Positions 10,217 through 21,149 of a stretch of DNA of 64,000 bases are shown here, piece after piece. This DNA comes from Bettongia penicillata ogilbyi (lineage: Eukaryota; Chordata; Mammalia; Diprotodontia; Potoroidae). Both the position numbers and the translations under genes were made by a program. How positions within the stretch are numbered: position 1 is the first letter of the stretch; each line of letters starts with the position of its first letter. The DNA lies in contig JAJHZJ010000416.1 of NCBI GenBank assembly GCA_023548195.1, positions 2,502,396 through 2,566,395 on the forward strand, read 5' to 3'. The notes beneath the pieces were generated by a model. That model worked only from the letters and a program-made list of their open reading frames with translations. It searched no databases and was not told where the DNA came from.

Positions 10217-10374
10217 AAATAACTTTATCGGGCTGAGAGGGAAATAGCAACAACTATTGATAATCACTCTTAAGCCAGGAGGGTCCAGAAAACAGCCCTT
10301 AAGTAGAGCTTGGGCAGAGGCCTAGTGTTGTCCAATCTATGGGCTTCAGAGTACAGTAGGTTTAAGGTTTGGGA

Positions 10375-10512
10375 AAGGAGAGGACAGCAAAGGAGAGGAG
10401 AAGAGAGGAAAGGAGAGGAGAAGAGAGGAAAGAAAAGGAAAGGAAAGGAAAAAGGAAAGGAAAAAGGAAAGGAAAGGAAAGGAAAGGAAAGGAAAGGGGA
10501 AGGGAAAGGGGG
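10375..10512. repeat. Purine-only low-complexity tract, (GGAAA)n
   Basis: About 130 bp of nearly pure purine, with GGAAA and GAGAGGA units. The 102-codon frame across it is a composition artefact. Confidence 0.95.
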
Positions 10513-10558
10513 TAATCTACCTAGTAAACCCCTAGTTGACTGGGCATCCTCTGGCCAT

Positions 10559-10749
10559 CCAAATTTACCTTCCTTCGGAGAGGAGAAGGAAGAAGAGGGG
10601 GAGACAGACAGGGCATGAGGATCTGAGTTACCCAGCTAGCTAGGTCCCCACTCAGCCAGCTGTGTCCACTCACAGATTGTTGTGTTCATCCTTCATTGCC
10701 AAAGAAGACCATGCCATCAGAGAAATGATGACATGACTTGCATTTGACT
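10559..10749 (-). repeat. Composite 191-bp repeat, copy 2
   Basis: See 8,614-8,804. Shares CCAAATTTACCTTCC, GAGAGGAGAAGGAAG, GGGGGAGACAGACAG, CCAGCTAGCT and the same antisense SINE tail. Flanking DNA of the two copies is unrelated. Confidence 0.75.
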
Positions 10750-10822
10750 CATGGATAGAGCCGTATACATATAAGTAAGTACCAACAGCTATATGCCCTA
10801 TGTTCTTTCTAGAGTAGCCATT

Positions 10823-11231
10823 ATTTTTTAGTTAATTAATTTTTACCTTTCAACATTCACTTTTATAAGATGCTGAGTTCTAAATTTCCCCACTCCCTCC
10901 CCTCTCCTTTCCTGAAGATGGCATGCAATCTGATATAGGCTATACATGTACAATCATATTAAACATATTTCCACATTAATTATGTTGTGAAAGAAGAATC
11001 AGAACACAAGAAAAAAACATAAGAAAGAGAAAATAGTGTGTTTCAATCTGCATTTAGACTCCATAGTTTCTTCTTTGGATGTGGATAGCATTTTTCATTA
11101 TGAGTCTTGGAATTATCTTAGATTGTTGCATTTCTGAGAAGAGCTGTCAAAGTTGGTCATTGAACAATATTTCTGTTACTGTGTGTAATAGTCTCCTGGT
11201 TCTACTCTCTGTACCCAGCATCAGTTCATGG
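10823..11231 (-). mobile_element. Marsupial L1 3' UTR fragment, antisense
   Basis: Starts with T-rich sequence (antisense poly-A), then TTTCAACATTCACTTTTATA, GTTGTGAAAGAAGAATCAG, ACTCCATAGTTTCTTC and CAGCATCAGTTCATG, the same order as 39,899-40,860. A possible target duplication TAGCCATT sits at 10,815-10,822 and 11,234-11,241. It is 5'-truncated, as most L1 copies are. Confidence 0.8.
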
Positions 11232-11478
11232 AATAGCCATTCTTGCTGTGAAATCTCATCTCACAACTGCTGGTGTCATTCCACTAATATATCAGGAAGA
11301 ATGCTGAGCTCAATGAAAACCAGTATGTGATATCCTATATGAGAGAAAAACTAATTTGACTATGGGAAGTAAACTGGTTTTCATTCATGTGAATCATAAG
11401 AAACAATTCTAACAGGGAACCTCTTATTCTCTTATTTACTCTTTGAACTACTTCATTAATTTATCCATCCATCATCCA

Positions 11479-11548
11479 TTTATATATATATACATATATA
11501 TACACACATACATACATATATGTATATATGTGTATATATACATATATC
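11479..11548. repeat. TA/TATG/TACA microsatellite
   Basis: Alternating pyrimidine-purine run of ATATAT, ACAC and TATG units. Confidence 0.9.
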
Positions 11549-12015
11549 CATTCATTCACTTGTTTGTTGAATACTGAACACAGTGGATAGTTGTGTGCTA
11601 GATTATGAGGGATACAAATGAATTTAAGAGAAAGATCTTTCCCAGGAAGAACTTGCAATCTGGTTGAGAAGATAAATTTACACATGAAAAGTGCAATAAA
11701 TTCCATTAAATCAGCAAATTGTCCTTTGTTTTTGAAGAGGGTCAGATGACATCCCAGATGATGTCTTGACTTGGGAGTAAATTGGCTTTAAGCTAGACAT
11801 AGTTGCGCAAAGTCATCAGCTGATATGTACCAAAAGTTGTTAAAGACAATAAAGAAATACTTGGGGGTTAGAGCAGGAAGAAATCACTGTCATCTGGGAT
11901 AGTCATAGAGGAGTCAGATTGTACATGAGCCTTGAAGGATGTGGAGAATTTGTATAAGCAAAAGAGGAAGATGGAAATTATTACAGGAGTGGGGAATAGT
12001 ATGAAAAAAGATCAT
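11549..12015 (-). mobile_element. L2 LINE 3' region, antisense, interrupted
   Basis: Left part CATTCATTCACTTGTTTGTTG..GAGGGATACAAATG..GAACTTGCAATCTGG is the L2 3' end read backwards. The right part (TCATAGAGGAG..GAGCCTTGAAGGATG) is a more internal L2 segment. Between them, 11,719-11,820 is a fragment of the ~530-bp retroposed element. Confidence 0.75.
11719..11820 (-). mobile_element. ~530-bp retroposed element, truncated antisense copy
   Basis: TTGTCCTTTGTTTTTGAAGA, GATGTCTTGACTTGGGAGT and GTTGCGCAAAGTCATCAGC match the 3' end of the element at 17,561-18,094 in antisense. It is inserted in L2. Confidence 0.75.
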
Positions 12016-12224
12016 ATTCACAGACATATTCACACATATAAATTTATGTAGTTATGAATGCAAGTAGGTAAATTTTGTTGTTGGGCTCTCTAGTTGATAT
12101 GTATAACATTTGATCAATGATAATAAATAATGATATGTTTTATATGATTAATTAATTATATTAATATATAACTATAAATAATTCAAATAATACAAATAAA
12201 AATGAATAATAGTTAAATTGAGAT

Positions 12225-12408
12225 GAATTTTGTGGTTTGCAAAGTATTCTACATGCATTATCTCATTTATGCTTTACAAAAATCCTATTAGTAAGGTGCT
12301 ACAGTAGTATTCAGACAAGGAAATTGAGCAGTAAATGCCAGAAATGTTTTGAACTCAGGTCATTTTAATTCCAAATGCTATACTCTATGTACTATGCCAT
12401 ATTGTCTC
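12225..12408 (-). mobile_element. MIR/Ther1 SINE, antisense
   Basis: GTGGTTTGCAAAGTATTCTA..CATTATCTCATTTATGC is the antisense 3' part. It continues into CAAGGAAATTGAG and a decayed head (TTTGAACTCAGGTCATTTT). Confidence 0.75.
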
Positions 12409-12467
12409 AAAAGACCATCATGTAGAATTGATATAAAAAAGGTTGAAATGTTAACACTAACATTATT

Positions 12468-12600
12468 GGGAGATCAATCAATAAATGTATTCCCTGAGGA
12501 TCTACTATGTATAAGACACTTTACTAGGTTCTCTAGGGTATACAAAGAAATATAATCATGGTCCGTGGCCTGAAAGACTTAACATTTCACTTGTGGAGAT
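12468..12600 (-). mobile_element. L2 LINE 3' end, antisense
   Basis: GATCAATCAATAAATGTATT..GGATCTACTATGTATAAG..AGGGTATACAAAGAAA is a decayed antisense L2 end. Confidence 0.75.
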
Positions 12601-13469
12601 GTTTGGAAGGTACTAAAAAGATGAAGGCATTTAAGGGCTACAGTATGCATATGGATTGGTTATTGTCAGTCCTTGGGTTTTGGGAATAAAGACTGTAGAC
12701 AAAGAGAAGGGCAGAACATCTCAGTAAACTTTATATTGAATATGAAAATCTCGGCCCTGTGGTTTTATATAGTAAACTTAGGATTGTCCAATGGGTCAGT
12801 GGAAGAAAGTGAACAAATCTGTAATAAACCATTTTGTTTCCTTTAAGATGATATTTTCAGCCTCCACTCCCAACCTTTTTACCGGCACCATTCTAGCTGC
12901 AGCTGTTAACAAGTTGCAAAATTACACTTGAGTTTCACTCCTTTCAGTCATTGGTCGCTGACCTGTGGAGGTGCTGATGAGCAGTGAAATGGAAGTCAGG
13001 GAAGGGAGAAGGTACAGAAGAAGAGAGCAAGAAGTAAAACAGTGGTCCTAGGAGCAAACTGAAGAAGAAAAAGAGATAGTTAGCTGAATAACTCTTACAG
13101 ATCTGAAAAAGGTATGGGGAGTCCCTAAACCAACGGAAATGTGGCCTCAGCTGTTGATGGATGATCCTCTGTTCCCTGGCGTAAGGACCTTGCCTTTGGG
13201 ACCTCAGGTTGAATTCTTCCCTTCTTTGTAGGAGTCTCTAAGTTTGGATAACAAGGCAGCCTATGGTTTGAAAGAGAAGTTTCACAGATAACTCACGTGT
13301 AAGCTAGATAAGCAGGAAAGAGTTGTATCCCCATACCTAATTGACAATGGTGGGATAGCCTCAAGTTACGTGCCTTTCAACTCAAGTTCCATATTAACTG
13401 TTGCTTGGAACTAGCAGATGTTCTGGCTACGTGGGTCACTCCTCACCTCTGTCTGTGAGGTGCATCAAT
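12601..13469. other. No gene seen; unclassified sequence
   Basis: No repeat recognised and no plausible coding frame. It adjoins the repeat-free patch that follows. Confidence 0.45.
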
Positions 13470-13800
13470 CACTTTAATTATAATGGAACATGGAGCTGGG
13501 AACTGAAGGAGAAAAATCAACCCAATCCCAAGAACAATCTTTCTTGATGAATTCTCCCCTAAATCGAAACAATTCACTGGGTAGCCCAGCTGGGGTTCAT
13601 ATGCTTTTGATTACTGTGGGCTATTTAGCTCTACAAAATGACATGCTGCTTAATGGACTTTTAATGGTTATAGGTTTCTCTCTCTCTTTTTTTTAATGAG
13701 CTTCACCAGTTTGTTACTAATGCCCTGTGGAAATCTGGCAAGGGGCCAGATTTGATGTTACACGTTTTCTGGTTTCCATGCGGCATAAATGCAGCCATGG
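13470..13800. promoter_or_regulatory. Candidate conserved non-coding element
   Basis: Repeat-free, without coding potential, and rich in TAAT/ATTA cores (CACTTTAATTATAATGG, CTTAATGGACTTTTAATGG, TTTAATGAGC), as in homeodomain-bound enhancers. This is judged from texture alone. Conservation was not tested. Confidence 0.3.
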
Positions 13801-14660
13801 TGGCCATTGGGGAAGTGTGGTGCCACTAGGAAAGGGAAAAAAATAGACCTAAGAATTCTATCATCTTCAGTACTCAACGATCATGTCATCATCAGTCTTC
13901 AATGCTTTGTAGTTCAAGTTGCCTGAAGGACTTGATCACCTTTGGGGGCCTAGTGGGATGAGATGTAGGACTTGCAACGGTTGTAGTTGACTTTTCTTTC
14001 TTTTGGTCTTTGACTTGATTCTACGAGCAAGGACAACTCAACATTCCAGTACAGTGGATAGCTAGCTCCTTGTTCAACAAAACAACAACAATTCTTCTCT
14101 TCCACTGACTTCCCCCAACACACATTTAGTGTGAGAAGAGAGACCTTTCCGTATAGCCTGAAGGTGAAAAGAATTTCTCTTTCTTGAAAAGAAATTGAAG
14201 AGAAACGAGATGAAGTCAATCTTCATGGGTGGCCATGACAGTGGGTGAAACAAATCCATAGGAAAAAATCCAATATAGACTGCCAACTAAGAATTCTCAC
14301 TGTTTCTGGGAATATATGACCTAGGGTAAGAGGTGCTCCAAAAGTAACCAAGGGAGAAAGAACCCCCGAGCAATTTACTGAATTATTCACAGAAAGTGGA
14401 AGTTGGTGGTAGAGGCAGTGCTCATATGCAGCTCACTTTGGAGTTCCAAGGTGGCTTTGGTAAATTTAAGTATCCCAGTGAAAAAAAAAACTCTTCCAGG
14501 GGTCGATGAAGCTCTTATTCTCTGACCAGGCTTCTGTGTCCTCCCATAAAATATTCCTTAGGACATCTGCCTTACTCATTCAGAGGGATTTGCATCTCTG
14601 GAAGCTAAGTAGCTTCAGTTTCTGGTACTATCATGATATATTTCATATTTAGGGAAATGA
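13801..14660. other. No gene seen; unclassified sequence
   Basis: Several short frames exist on the minus strand (up to 89 codons) but none resembles a known protein. No repeat identified. Confidence 0.45.
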
Positions 14661-14664
14661 TCAA

Positions 14665-14850
14665 TTCTTAGTGATAGAAGAAATCTTAAAGATCACTTAG
14701 TATAATCCCTCATTTTACAAATATGAAACTTGAAATACAGAGGGATTAAGTGATGGATTCAAGATTATTCATCTAACTGGTGATAAAATCCAAACTAGAA
14801 TCTTGGTTTGCTGAAATCTAATCCTGGCTTCTTTCTCTATCACACCATGG
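14665..14850 (-). mobile_element. MIR-like SINE, antisense
   Basis: CTCATTTTACAAATATGAAAC..ATTAAGTGATGGATTC is the antisense MIR core, ending near CTTTCTCTATCACACCA. Confidence 0.65.
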
Positions 14851-15079
14851 GACAATCCCAACTTCCTTTGTGTAATCTGAAATTGAAGAAAATAAAATGA
14901 AATAGATGCGGATGGGTTTTCCTGGCCCCATTCCTGGAACTTCTGCTTAGCGGCTTCTCTGTAAAAGAGGTAGTTTGGTTTCCCTTGGATGCAGTAATAG
15001 TGAAAGAACAAATCTCAGAAAAAAGCCATGGAGTAAATGAAAATGTGAAAGGCAACCCTTAGAGGATTTAATGGAAGAG

Positions 15080-15267
15080 AAGGAGAGGGCGAGAGTTTAG
15101 AGAGAGAGGAAAGGGAGAGGAGGGGAGGGGAGGGGAGGGGAAGGGAGAGGAGAGGAGAGGAGAGAGGGAAAGGGAGAGGGAGAGGGAGAGGGAGAGGGAG
15201 AGGGAGAGGGAGAGGGAGAGGGAGAGGGCGAGAGAGACAGGGAGGGAGGGAGGGAGGGAGGGTAGGG
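15080..15267. repeat. Purine tract with G-quadruplex motifs
   Basis: Almost pure purine for ~190 bp: GGGGA units at 15,119-15,140, GGGAGA units at 15,168-15,228, then GGGA units at 15,239-15,263. Two separate runs of four or more G3-4 blocks with 1-nt spacers meet the usual quadruplex rule. Proline/leucine-rich minus frames over it are composition artefacts. Confidence 0.95.
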
Positions 15268-16390
15268 CTCGTCACTGAAAATATTTTTGTTTTTTCTAAG
15301 TCCCAAGACACTCTTAAATCAGACTCAGGTCATATGGTGCCTAAACTTGTATTTTGGCCTTGGGTGAAAACAGTTCACATTGTAAAATTAACTTTCCACA
15401 TTTGTCTGGCGCAAGTGGTAGAGCTTTCTTTCAAAGTGAGTTTGCGAATGAATGAATGTATGTATGTGTTGACTGGGTTACTGTGCTTAGGGGAGTGTTC
15501 TGGGCTTCAGACTTGGAGAGGGATTAAAGCTTGCTTTGAAAAGTGTTGGTGTTTTCCCAAACACAGCATGGTGATATTCTTTGGGTTGTTCTTTTATTTG
15601 CCATGGAACAAAATGCTTGCATTTCATGGGAGCAATGGCCCAACAGATGGTGTTCGGTAGAGGGCATAGATATGGCCTTGTAAATGACTATTCAAATCAG
15701 CCAACTTTTAGCCCAATTTACTATCTGCTTCTTAACCCCAGGAGGTATACACGTGGTAAAATAAGTGAAATGAACTTTCATTTTATTTTTTAAACTATGT
15801 TGATATGTCCAAAATTATGAGAACTAGATAGAATTCTAAACATCCAGAATTTGTAAAATAATGGTTCACATTCCTAAACTTGTAGAATTTCTATTTTTTT
15901 TTCTATAGAAAGAAGCCCTAAGTTTGTAGGATTTGGTGGAAAAGTTCCATGCTGCCATGGGGACCATATTATACACCTGTTACCTTGTTTTCCTTTTCCT
16001 CTTTTCCTGTTGTCCACTCCTATTACTGACCTTTTTGTCATAATGTTCCCTTCCTGTCCCCTACCCCTGAGTGCCTATGCTCTGTGTTCTGACTTTCACC
16101 CTAGCCTCTTAACCTTACTGTTGTACCCCACTATCTCCCAATCTGATGCATGTCTGCTTATGATCAGAGCTTTGGCTGGAAGTTCTGGTGGATGGGGAAG
16201 AGAAGAATTCTGAGATTAGAGGATACCACTAATGGGGCAGAGGATTTCACCTAATGAATATTACTACATTCCTTGTACCTCTGGAAAAGTGCAAGCTGGC
16301 CCTTAGGCTCCTGGGCAAATACTTCAGTGTAGTCATTCTGTCAGGTAAGAGAAGATGGAAGAATCTGGCATGAAATTCTAAGAATGGTAA
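15268..16390. other. No gene seen; unclassified sequence
   Basis: Holds frames of up to 108 codons (15,334-15,660, + strand) that I do not recognise. No strong repeat match. Confidence 0.4.
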
Positions 16391-16394
16391 TATT

Positions 16395-16672
16395 AGTTCA
16401 CATTTATAAAAATAGCTCACACTTATATAGAGTCTTAAATAGAAGGTGTGTGTGTGTGCGTGTGTGTGTGTTCTCATTTGATCATCAAAATAACCCTGTG
16501 ATGTTGGTGCTATTATGATCCCATTTTATGAAAAAGGAAACTGAAGGAAAGAGAGATTAAGTGACTTGACCAGGGTCATAAATCTAATATTAAGTGTCAG
16601 AGGCAGGATTCAAACTCGGGACTTCTAATTGCTAAGTCTAGTGCTCTATCCTTCATGCCACCTGACTTCCAG
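16395..16672 (-). mobile_element. MIR/Ther1 SINE, antisense, with internal (TG)n
   Basis: Antisense 3' part (CACACTTATATAGAGTCTTA), a (TG)n expansion at 16,447-16,471, core (AAAAGGAAACTGAAGG, AGTGACTTGACCAGGGTCAT) and head (GGATTCAAACTCGGGACTTC, AGTGCTCTATCCTTCATGCC). Confidence 0.85.
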
Positions 16673-17071
16673 AACTATCACTCTGAAAAGTGGGGTCTCA
16701 ATCTTTTCTAAGCTGGGATGTAATGGGATGGGTAAAGGTAAAATAGGTAAGGCTTAACCCTAGTAGAGTTCTTTTCCTTAGAAAAATGACCAGAATTCTT
16801 ACACAGAACTAGATTTCATAAGACCAGTCTTTGACAGGCCCCCAGAATGATGGCATACACTGCCCCACGAACAGTATACAAATGATGAAACTGGGTTGGG
16901 GGTTCAGTAATAGAATTCTTCACCTTGCTCTCATTTGGCTTAATTACTTGAAGAACTTCCCTGAGATACTCATAGACATGCCTATGATGAATCATGTCAT
17001 TATGTTTTGTCCTTTTGTATTTATAAAATGATAGATCACCTGATCACAATAGTTATGGTAGTTGCAGGGAT

Positions 17072-17215
17072 TATAGGATCATAGATCTAGAGCAGAAGCG
17101 ATGGCAGAGATCATCTGATCAAAATCCTTATTTTACAGATGAGGAAAGTGAGGCACACAATTGAAATGACTTGCCCAAAGTCACAAGTGGTAAGTTGCAG
17201 AGGCAGACTATGACC
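17072..17215 (-). mobile_element. MIR-like SINE, antisense
   Basis: GGATCATAGATCTAGAGCAG..TTATTTTACAGATGAGGAAA..ATGACTTGCCCAAAGTCACA. Its head is truncated. Confidence 0.75.
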
Positions 17216-17224
17216 CATATGCCA

Positions 17225-18172
17225 CATAAGGATGAGTTGAATGAACTGGAGAGGTTTAGCCTGAAGAAGAAGGACCATGTCAATCTTCAAGTATTTAAAG
17301 GCCTGTCATATGGAGGAGGAATTACTAGTCTTTGGTACTTAGTGGAAGATCTAAAAACAGTGTTTGGAGGTCCAAGAGAAATATATTGGGGAATGATGGA
17401 ATGAAAAAAAAACAGCAGTACAATGAAGATGATGTATGAAATATGAAAGTGAAAAATGAATATGAATATGAAAAGAGAATGCCCTGCTTCAGGAATCAGA
17501 GGATTCCTTTTCATTAGAGGTCATCAAGCAAAGACCACTTGTTGGGGTATTCAACGAAGACTAGCACCTCTGGTGTGAAGGCTTGCTGAGCCCTTTTCAG
17601 GGCTGCCCATCTGCCTTTGGTGTCGACCTTCACTCAACTTTCACCTGTGACTCCAAGAAGCTGGAGCATGTGCAGTGACTGCACCCTGGTAAAACCTTGT
17701 TGGCAGGGGACTAAACCAGGCTGAGAGTAACTGACAGACCTCAAACCCCTGAGTGAATTAGCTGAATGTCTACCCCAAGCATGTGAAGACTTTCCCTGGT
17801 GGAATGGGTGGGTGACAACAATTTGCTTCAGTGGCCATGCAGATGGCTGCAGAAGGCACCATGGAGCACTTGGAACTTGGTCAGATGTCGAAGACACCAG
17901 TGTTGTCCACTGCATCCTGGACCAGTCCCCAGTCATCCTGACTTTTGTCTGGACACTGGACTTTGATAACTCTGGAAGAAAGGTGTGATCGACAAGTCTG
18001 TGTAGCTCTGCCTCACTTAAGTCCAATTCATAAGAGAGTCAAGAAATCACCCTGTGATATCACTGGTCCTCTTCAAAAAGGAAGGATGAACAACATTCTG
18101 TAGAAGGGTACAGATGAGACTAAATGACCTGGGAGGTCCCTTTCAACTTGGAGATTTTGTGATTTTATGAAC
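17225..18172 (+). mobile_element. CR1/L3-type LINE 3' end, interrupted
   Basis: GAGAGGTTTAGCCTGAAGAA, TCTTCAAGTATTTAAAGGCC and TAGAGGTCATCAAGCAAAGA on the left, then ACTAAATGACCTGGGAGGTC and TTGGAGATTTTGTGATTTTA on the right. The ~530-bp element at 17,561-18,094 separates the halves. No intact frame. Confidence 0.8.
17561..18094 (+). mobile_element. ~530-bp retroposed element, best copy in window
   Basis: Runs from GCACCTCTGGTGTGAAGG to a tail GGTCCTCTTCAAAAAGGAAG-GATGAACAAC. The tail is the same as that of the LINE at 56.7-57.3 kb and the second SINE type. It is inserted in a CR1 LINE. A minus frame of 130 codons (17,634-18,026) lies inside but resembles no protein I know. The antisense copy at 7,761 and the fragment at 11,719 show it is a dispersed family. 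Likely non-autonomous. Confidence 0.8.
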
Positions 18173-18664
18173 CTGGGCCTTCTGACTTCAGATCCTGCAC
18201 CCTTCCCACAAAAGTATCCATTTTCATTTATTGCTGAATGATTTGTTTTATGTTGGGATAAATGAGCTTTGCTGTATTGCATCTTAATGCAGGCGAGAAG
18301 AGCAGAGATGGGTGCATTTAGCATCTAGATAAGATTTAAAAGGTTGAGCAAAAAGGCTTGATTCTGGGTCGATCTGTGGTTCCTAACATTTCCTCTAGTC
18401 TACTTCAAAATCAGAAAAGTGATTGGCCAACAGACTTTAACACACTGGAAGACCGCAGGAGATGATAGTGTCCCTTCTAGGGAGAGGTGGCAGAATCCCT
18501 AGTCCCCAGGTATGATAGGATTGACTGGACTAGACTGGTAACGTAGTTGGAACTGGACAATGTAGAAGGCTTTTCTTATGAACTTATTTATCTTTTATAA
18601 TGGCTGTGCATATAACAGAAAAATAAAGGGAAGAATGGAGGTAGCTCAATTTCCTTCTTATTCC
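18173..18664. other. No gene seen; unclassified sequence
   Basis: No repeat or coding frame recognised. Confidence 0.45.
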
Positions 18665-18802
18665 AACATCTTGAGGTCAAGGACGTTGTTGGTTTTTGGC
18701 TTTGTATCCCTAGCACCTGCCACAGTACTTAAGAAGGGTTTTTTAAATTCAATTGCACATAGATCATAGGTGGTTAATAAATGTTTCTTAAACTGAATCA
18801 GT
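18665..18802 (+). mobile_element. L2 LINE 3' end
   Basis: CTTTGTATCCCTAGCACCTG-CCACAGTACTTAA, then GGTGGTTAATAAATGTTTCT. About 30 extra bases lie in between. Confidence 0.75.
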
Positions 18803-19149
18803 AAATGCCAACTTGTTTCCCACCCTCTAGGAACTTGTAAGATAAACAATTGCTTTTACTTGGAATATCTAAATAATTGAAACAAGTGAGTTTGTTGGGT
18901 TGTAGCTTGACATAATCATTTCTTTTGGGTTCAGATCTGAGGTTATATTCATTGAGGAACTCCTAGTGTGGAATCCTCCTTCATAACTACTCTCCTTAGA
19001 GGATTCTTTGACATGTTAAATGATTTGGTAATAACTGAAATATTTCAGAGGCAAGATTTAAAGGTCTCCCAAACTCCCAAGAATAGCCTTTGAGACATAA
19101 CATCAAGAAAATACCACTCATTCCCAACTCTCACTAGGCAACGGTGAGA

Positions 19150-19196
19150 GGTGGCAAATAGTAGGTGTTTAATAAATGTTGATTGATTGGTTGATG
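19150..19196 (+). mobile_element. L2 3' terminal fragment
   Basis: GGCAAATAGTAGGTGTTTAA-TAAATGTTGATTGATTGG. Only the last ~45 bp of L2. Confidence 0.75.
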
Positions 19197-19337
19197 TCCA
19201 AACCCATTAGGAAGCAGATGACTTTGTGCTTCTACTCTTAGTATTACGAAAATGATGGGATCTTCCTGCTATGGACAAAGTCCAAAAACTATTGAGGATG
19301 TGAAGGGTCTTTGTAGAATTATGACAGCAAATTGCAA

Positions 19338-19472
19338 AAACCTCATGAAATGGATAACTCCTGGACCTAAGCCAGAAGAAACATGGGACAATTCTTGTTC
19401 TGTGGGCTAGTGAATTTCGCATTCATGAGTGCTCCTAGTATCTGGGAAGTCGAGATGACTCTGCTTTAAAAC
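19338..19472 (+). repeat. Unidentified dispersed repeat, copy B
   Basis: Second copy of the repeat at 4,312-4,465 in the same orientation: CTCATGAAATGGATAACTCC, GAAACATGGGACAATTCTTG, AGTATCTGGGAAG, and the closing CTCTGCTTTAAAACAAA. Confidence 0.65.
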
Positions 19473-19631
19473 AAATTTCTATTCTGCCTTTTATAAGGAG
19501 AGACATCTGGACTTACTATTTTATTGCTGGGTTGTTCACTGTCCTTTTAGCAACCCTGTCTCAAAGTGGATACAGATCAACAGCCGGGCTTTAGCTTAAG
19601 CTTAAAGACTTAGTTTAAAAGTTTCCTCAGA

Positions 19632-20062
19632 AATCAGTCTATCAACAAGCATTTATTAAGAGCCTACTGTATGCCAAGAACCATGCTGTATACTAATGAC
19701 ATAAATACAAGCAAAAAGAAAGACAGTCCTTGTCCACAAGGAAATTATATTGCAGTGGGGGAAGTCACATGAAAGAGAACTGAAAAGCAGGGCTCAGATG
19801 TTAGCGGGGTAGGGGAAGGCACCTCAGGGCATGATCATTAAAGTCCATCGGATTAGACTCTTCTTCAAAATGGAAGATCTGAAAAGAACTCCCTAATGGG
19901 AGAAATGATGGCAGAAACAAAGCTGAAGGGTCATGGTAAACACCAGAGAGTGAAGAATGGATGGTCTGTACCTTTCCTCATGATGGACTCACCAATGGAA
20001 GAAAGGAATTCAAAGTACCTAGGGAGATGGTAAATGAAGCATGGTGGGAAAATCTGAAGAGT
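19632..20062 (-). mobile_element. L2 LINE 3' region, antisense
   Basis: CAACAAGCATTTATTAAGAG-CCTACTGTATGCC at the left (antisense L2 end), then AGACAGTCCTTGTCCACAAG and a longer, more decayed internal part. About 430 bp. Confidence 0.75.
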
Positions 20063-20067
20063 GGCTG

Positions 20068-20200
20068 AGTGTCTTGACTAGATTAGAGTGTAAGCTCCGA
20101 ATGGCAGGGACTATCTTTTGTCTCTTTTTGTATGCCCAGAGGCTCCCACAGTTCCTGGCACATAGTAGGCGATCAATCAATATCGATTGATGGATTGGCT
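20068..20200 (+). mobile_element. L2 LINE 3' end
   Basis: TAGAGTGTAAGCTCC, GGCAGGGACTATCTTTTGTC, TTCCTGGCACATAGTAGGCG. Ends in CAATCAATATCGATTGATGG, which makes a short palindrome. Confidence 0.85.
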
Positions 20201-20202
20201 AG

Positions 20203-20292
20203 GATCGTACAGCCAGTAGATCTCAGAGGCAAGAACTGAACCCAGATCTTGACTTCAGCCCACATTTTCTACACCCTGCCCCACACCTTATC
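20203..20292 (-). mobile_element. MIR fragment, antisense
   Basis: CAGCCAGTAGATCTCAGAGG and AACTGAACCCAGATCTTGAC match the antisense MIR core and head. Confidence 0.6.
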
Positions 20293-20329
20293 CTCATCAT
20301 AGCTAACTCCTGGCAATTTTTTTTTCACA

Positions 20330-21149
20330 TTATTCCACAGAGGGCAGGGCTTTGTAAGCCCTCGCAAAGACCAACGTAGACTAGGCTACCACTAATGAGC
20401 AGAAAGATCTCTTCTAAATACAATGATGTGATTATAAGACATTGGCATCTATGTCAGAAAAGAAGATCAAACGAAAAGCCTTACCATGAGTATCAGTGAA
20501 TTTCCTGTGCCACACCATTGCCCCTCACAAGCCCCACCTGTCTTCATTGTCAGTGGACAAAGGTTGCCGATGTCCCTGGAGCAATTGTGGCCCATTACCT
20601 CTCTATCTGTGGGGAGAAAGAATTAAAGAGGGTCTGATTACCATTGGCAATGACTCCCTGTGTATCTGCTCTGAATGAATAGTTGTTAAGACTTGTAACT
20701 GAGATCCTTGTTTGTTTGGGTTTCTTATTTTTAGCAACTTCATCCATAATCTCGAAGGTGGTAGCAGCAATTAGTTTTCCCAATCTCATCAACCTTTAGC
20801 TGATTGGCACGCTTCACTGGATCCAGCTCAGAGTGCAAGGGGCCTGCTTAGCTCAGGGTAGCTTTGCTCTCTCAAATTCTCCACTTGCTCATCCCAGGGA
20901 CACTGACACATTTTGACTTTACACATTGGCACATTTTTGGTGAACATTTTGTTTTGTTTTGTTCTTTGGTGTTCATGTTGCCACCTTCTCACAGAAAGGC
21001 TTCAACCTCTTAGAACTTTTTAATCACAGCACTATTGAGGCTGGCCTTGCTGGGAAATTAAGCAGTAAGTCTAGGAAAACTTAATAGGCCCTGACCTTTT
21101 TATTTCTGTGCCTTGCCAAGTATTGCAGATTTTTTTTCTCAACATCTTT
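20330..21149. other. Repeat-poor unique stretch
   Basis: No repeat except a short TTTTG run at 20,950. The part around 20,460-20,720 has enhancer-like texture, including a SOX-type GGACAAAGG and CAATTGTGG pair. No open frame over 65 codons. Function unknown. Confidence 0.3.

Noticed and set aside
15015..15311. 98-codon minus frame rich in Pro/Leu/Ser
   Set aside because: Pure product of the purine tract. Frames stay open because GGGAGA repeats lack stop codons in antisense.
17634..18026. 130-codon minus frame
   Set aside because: Lies wholly inside the retroposed element and is not open in the other copy at 7,761-8,265.
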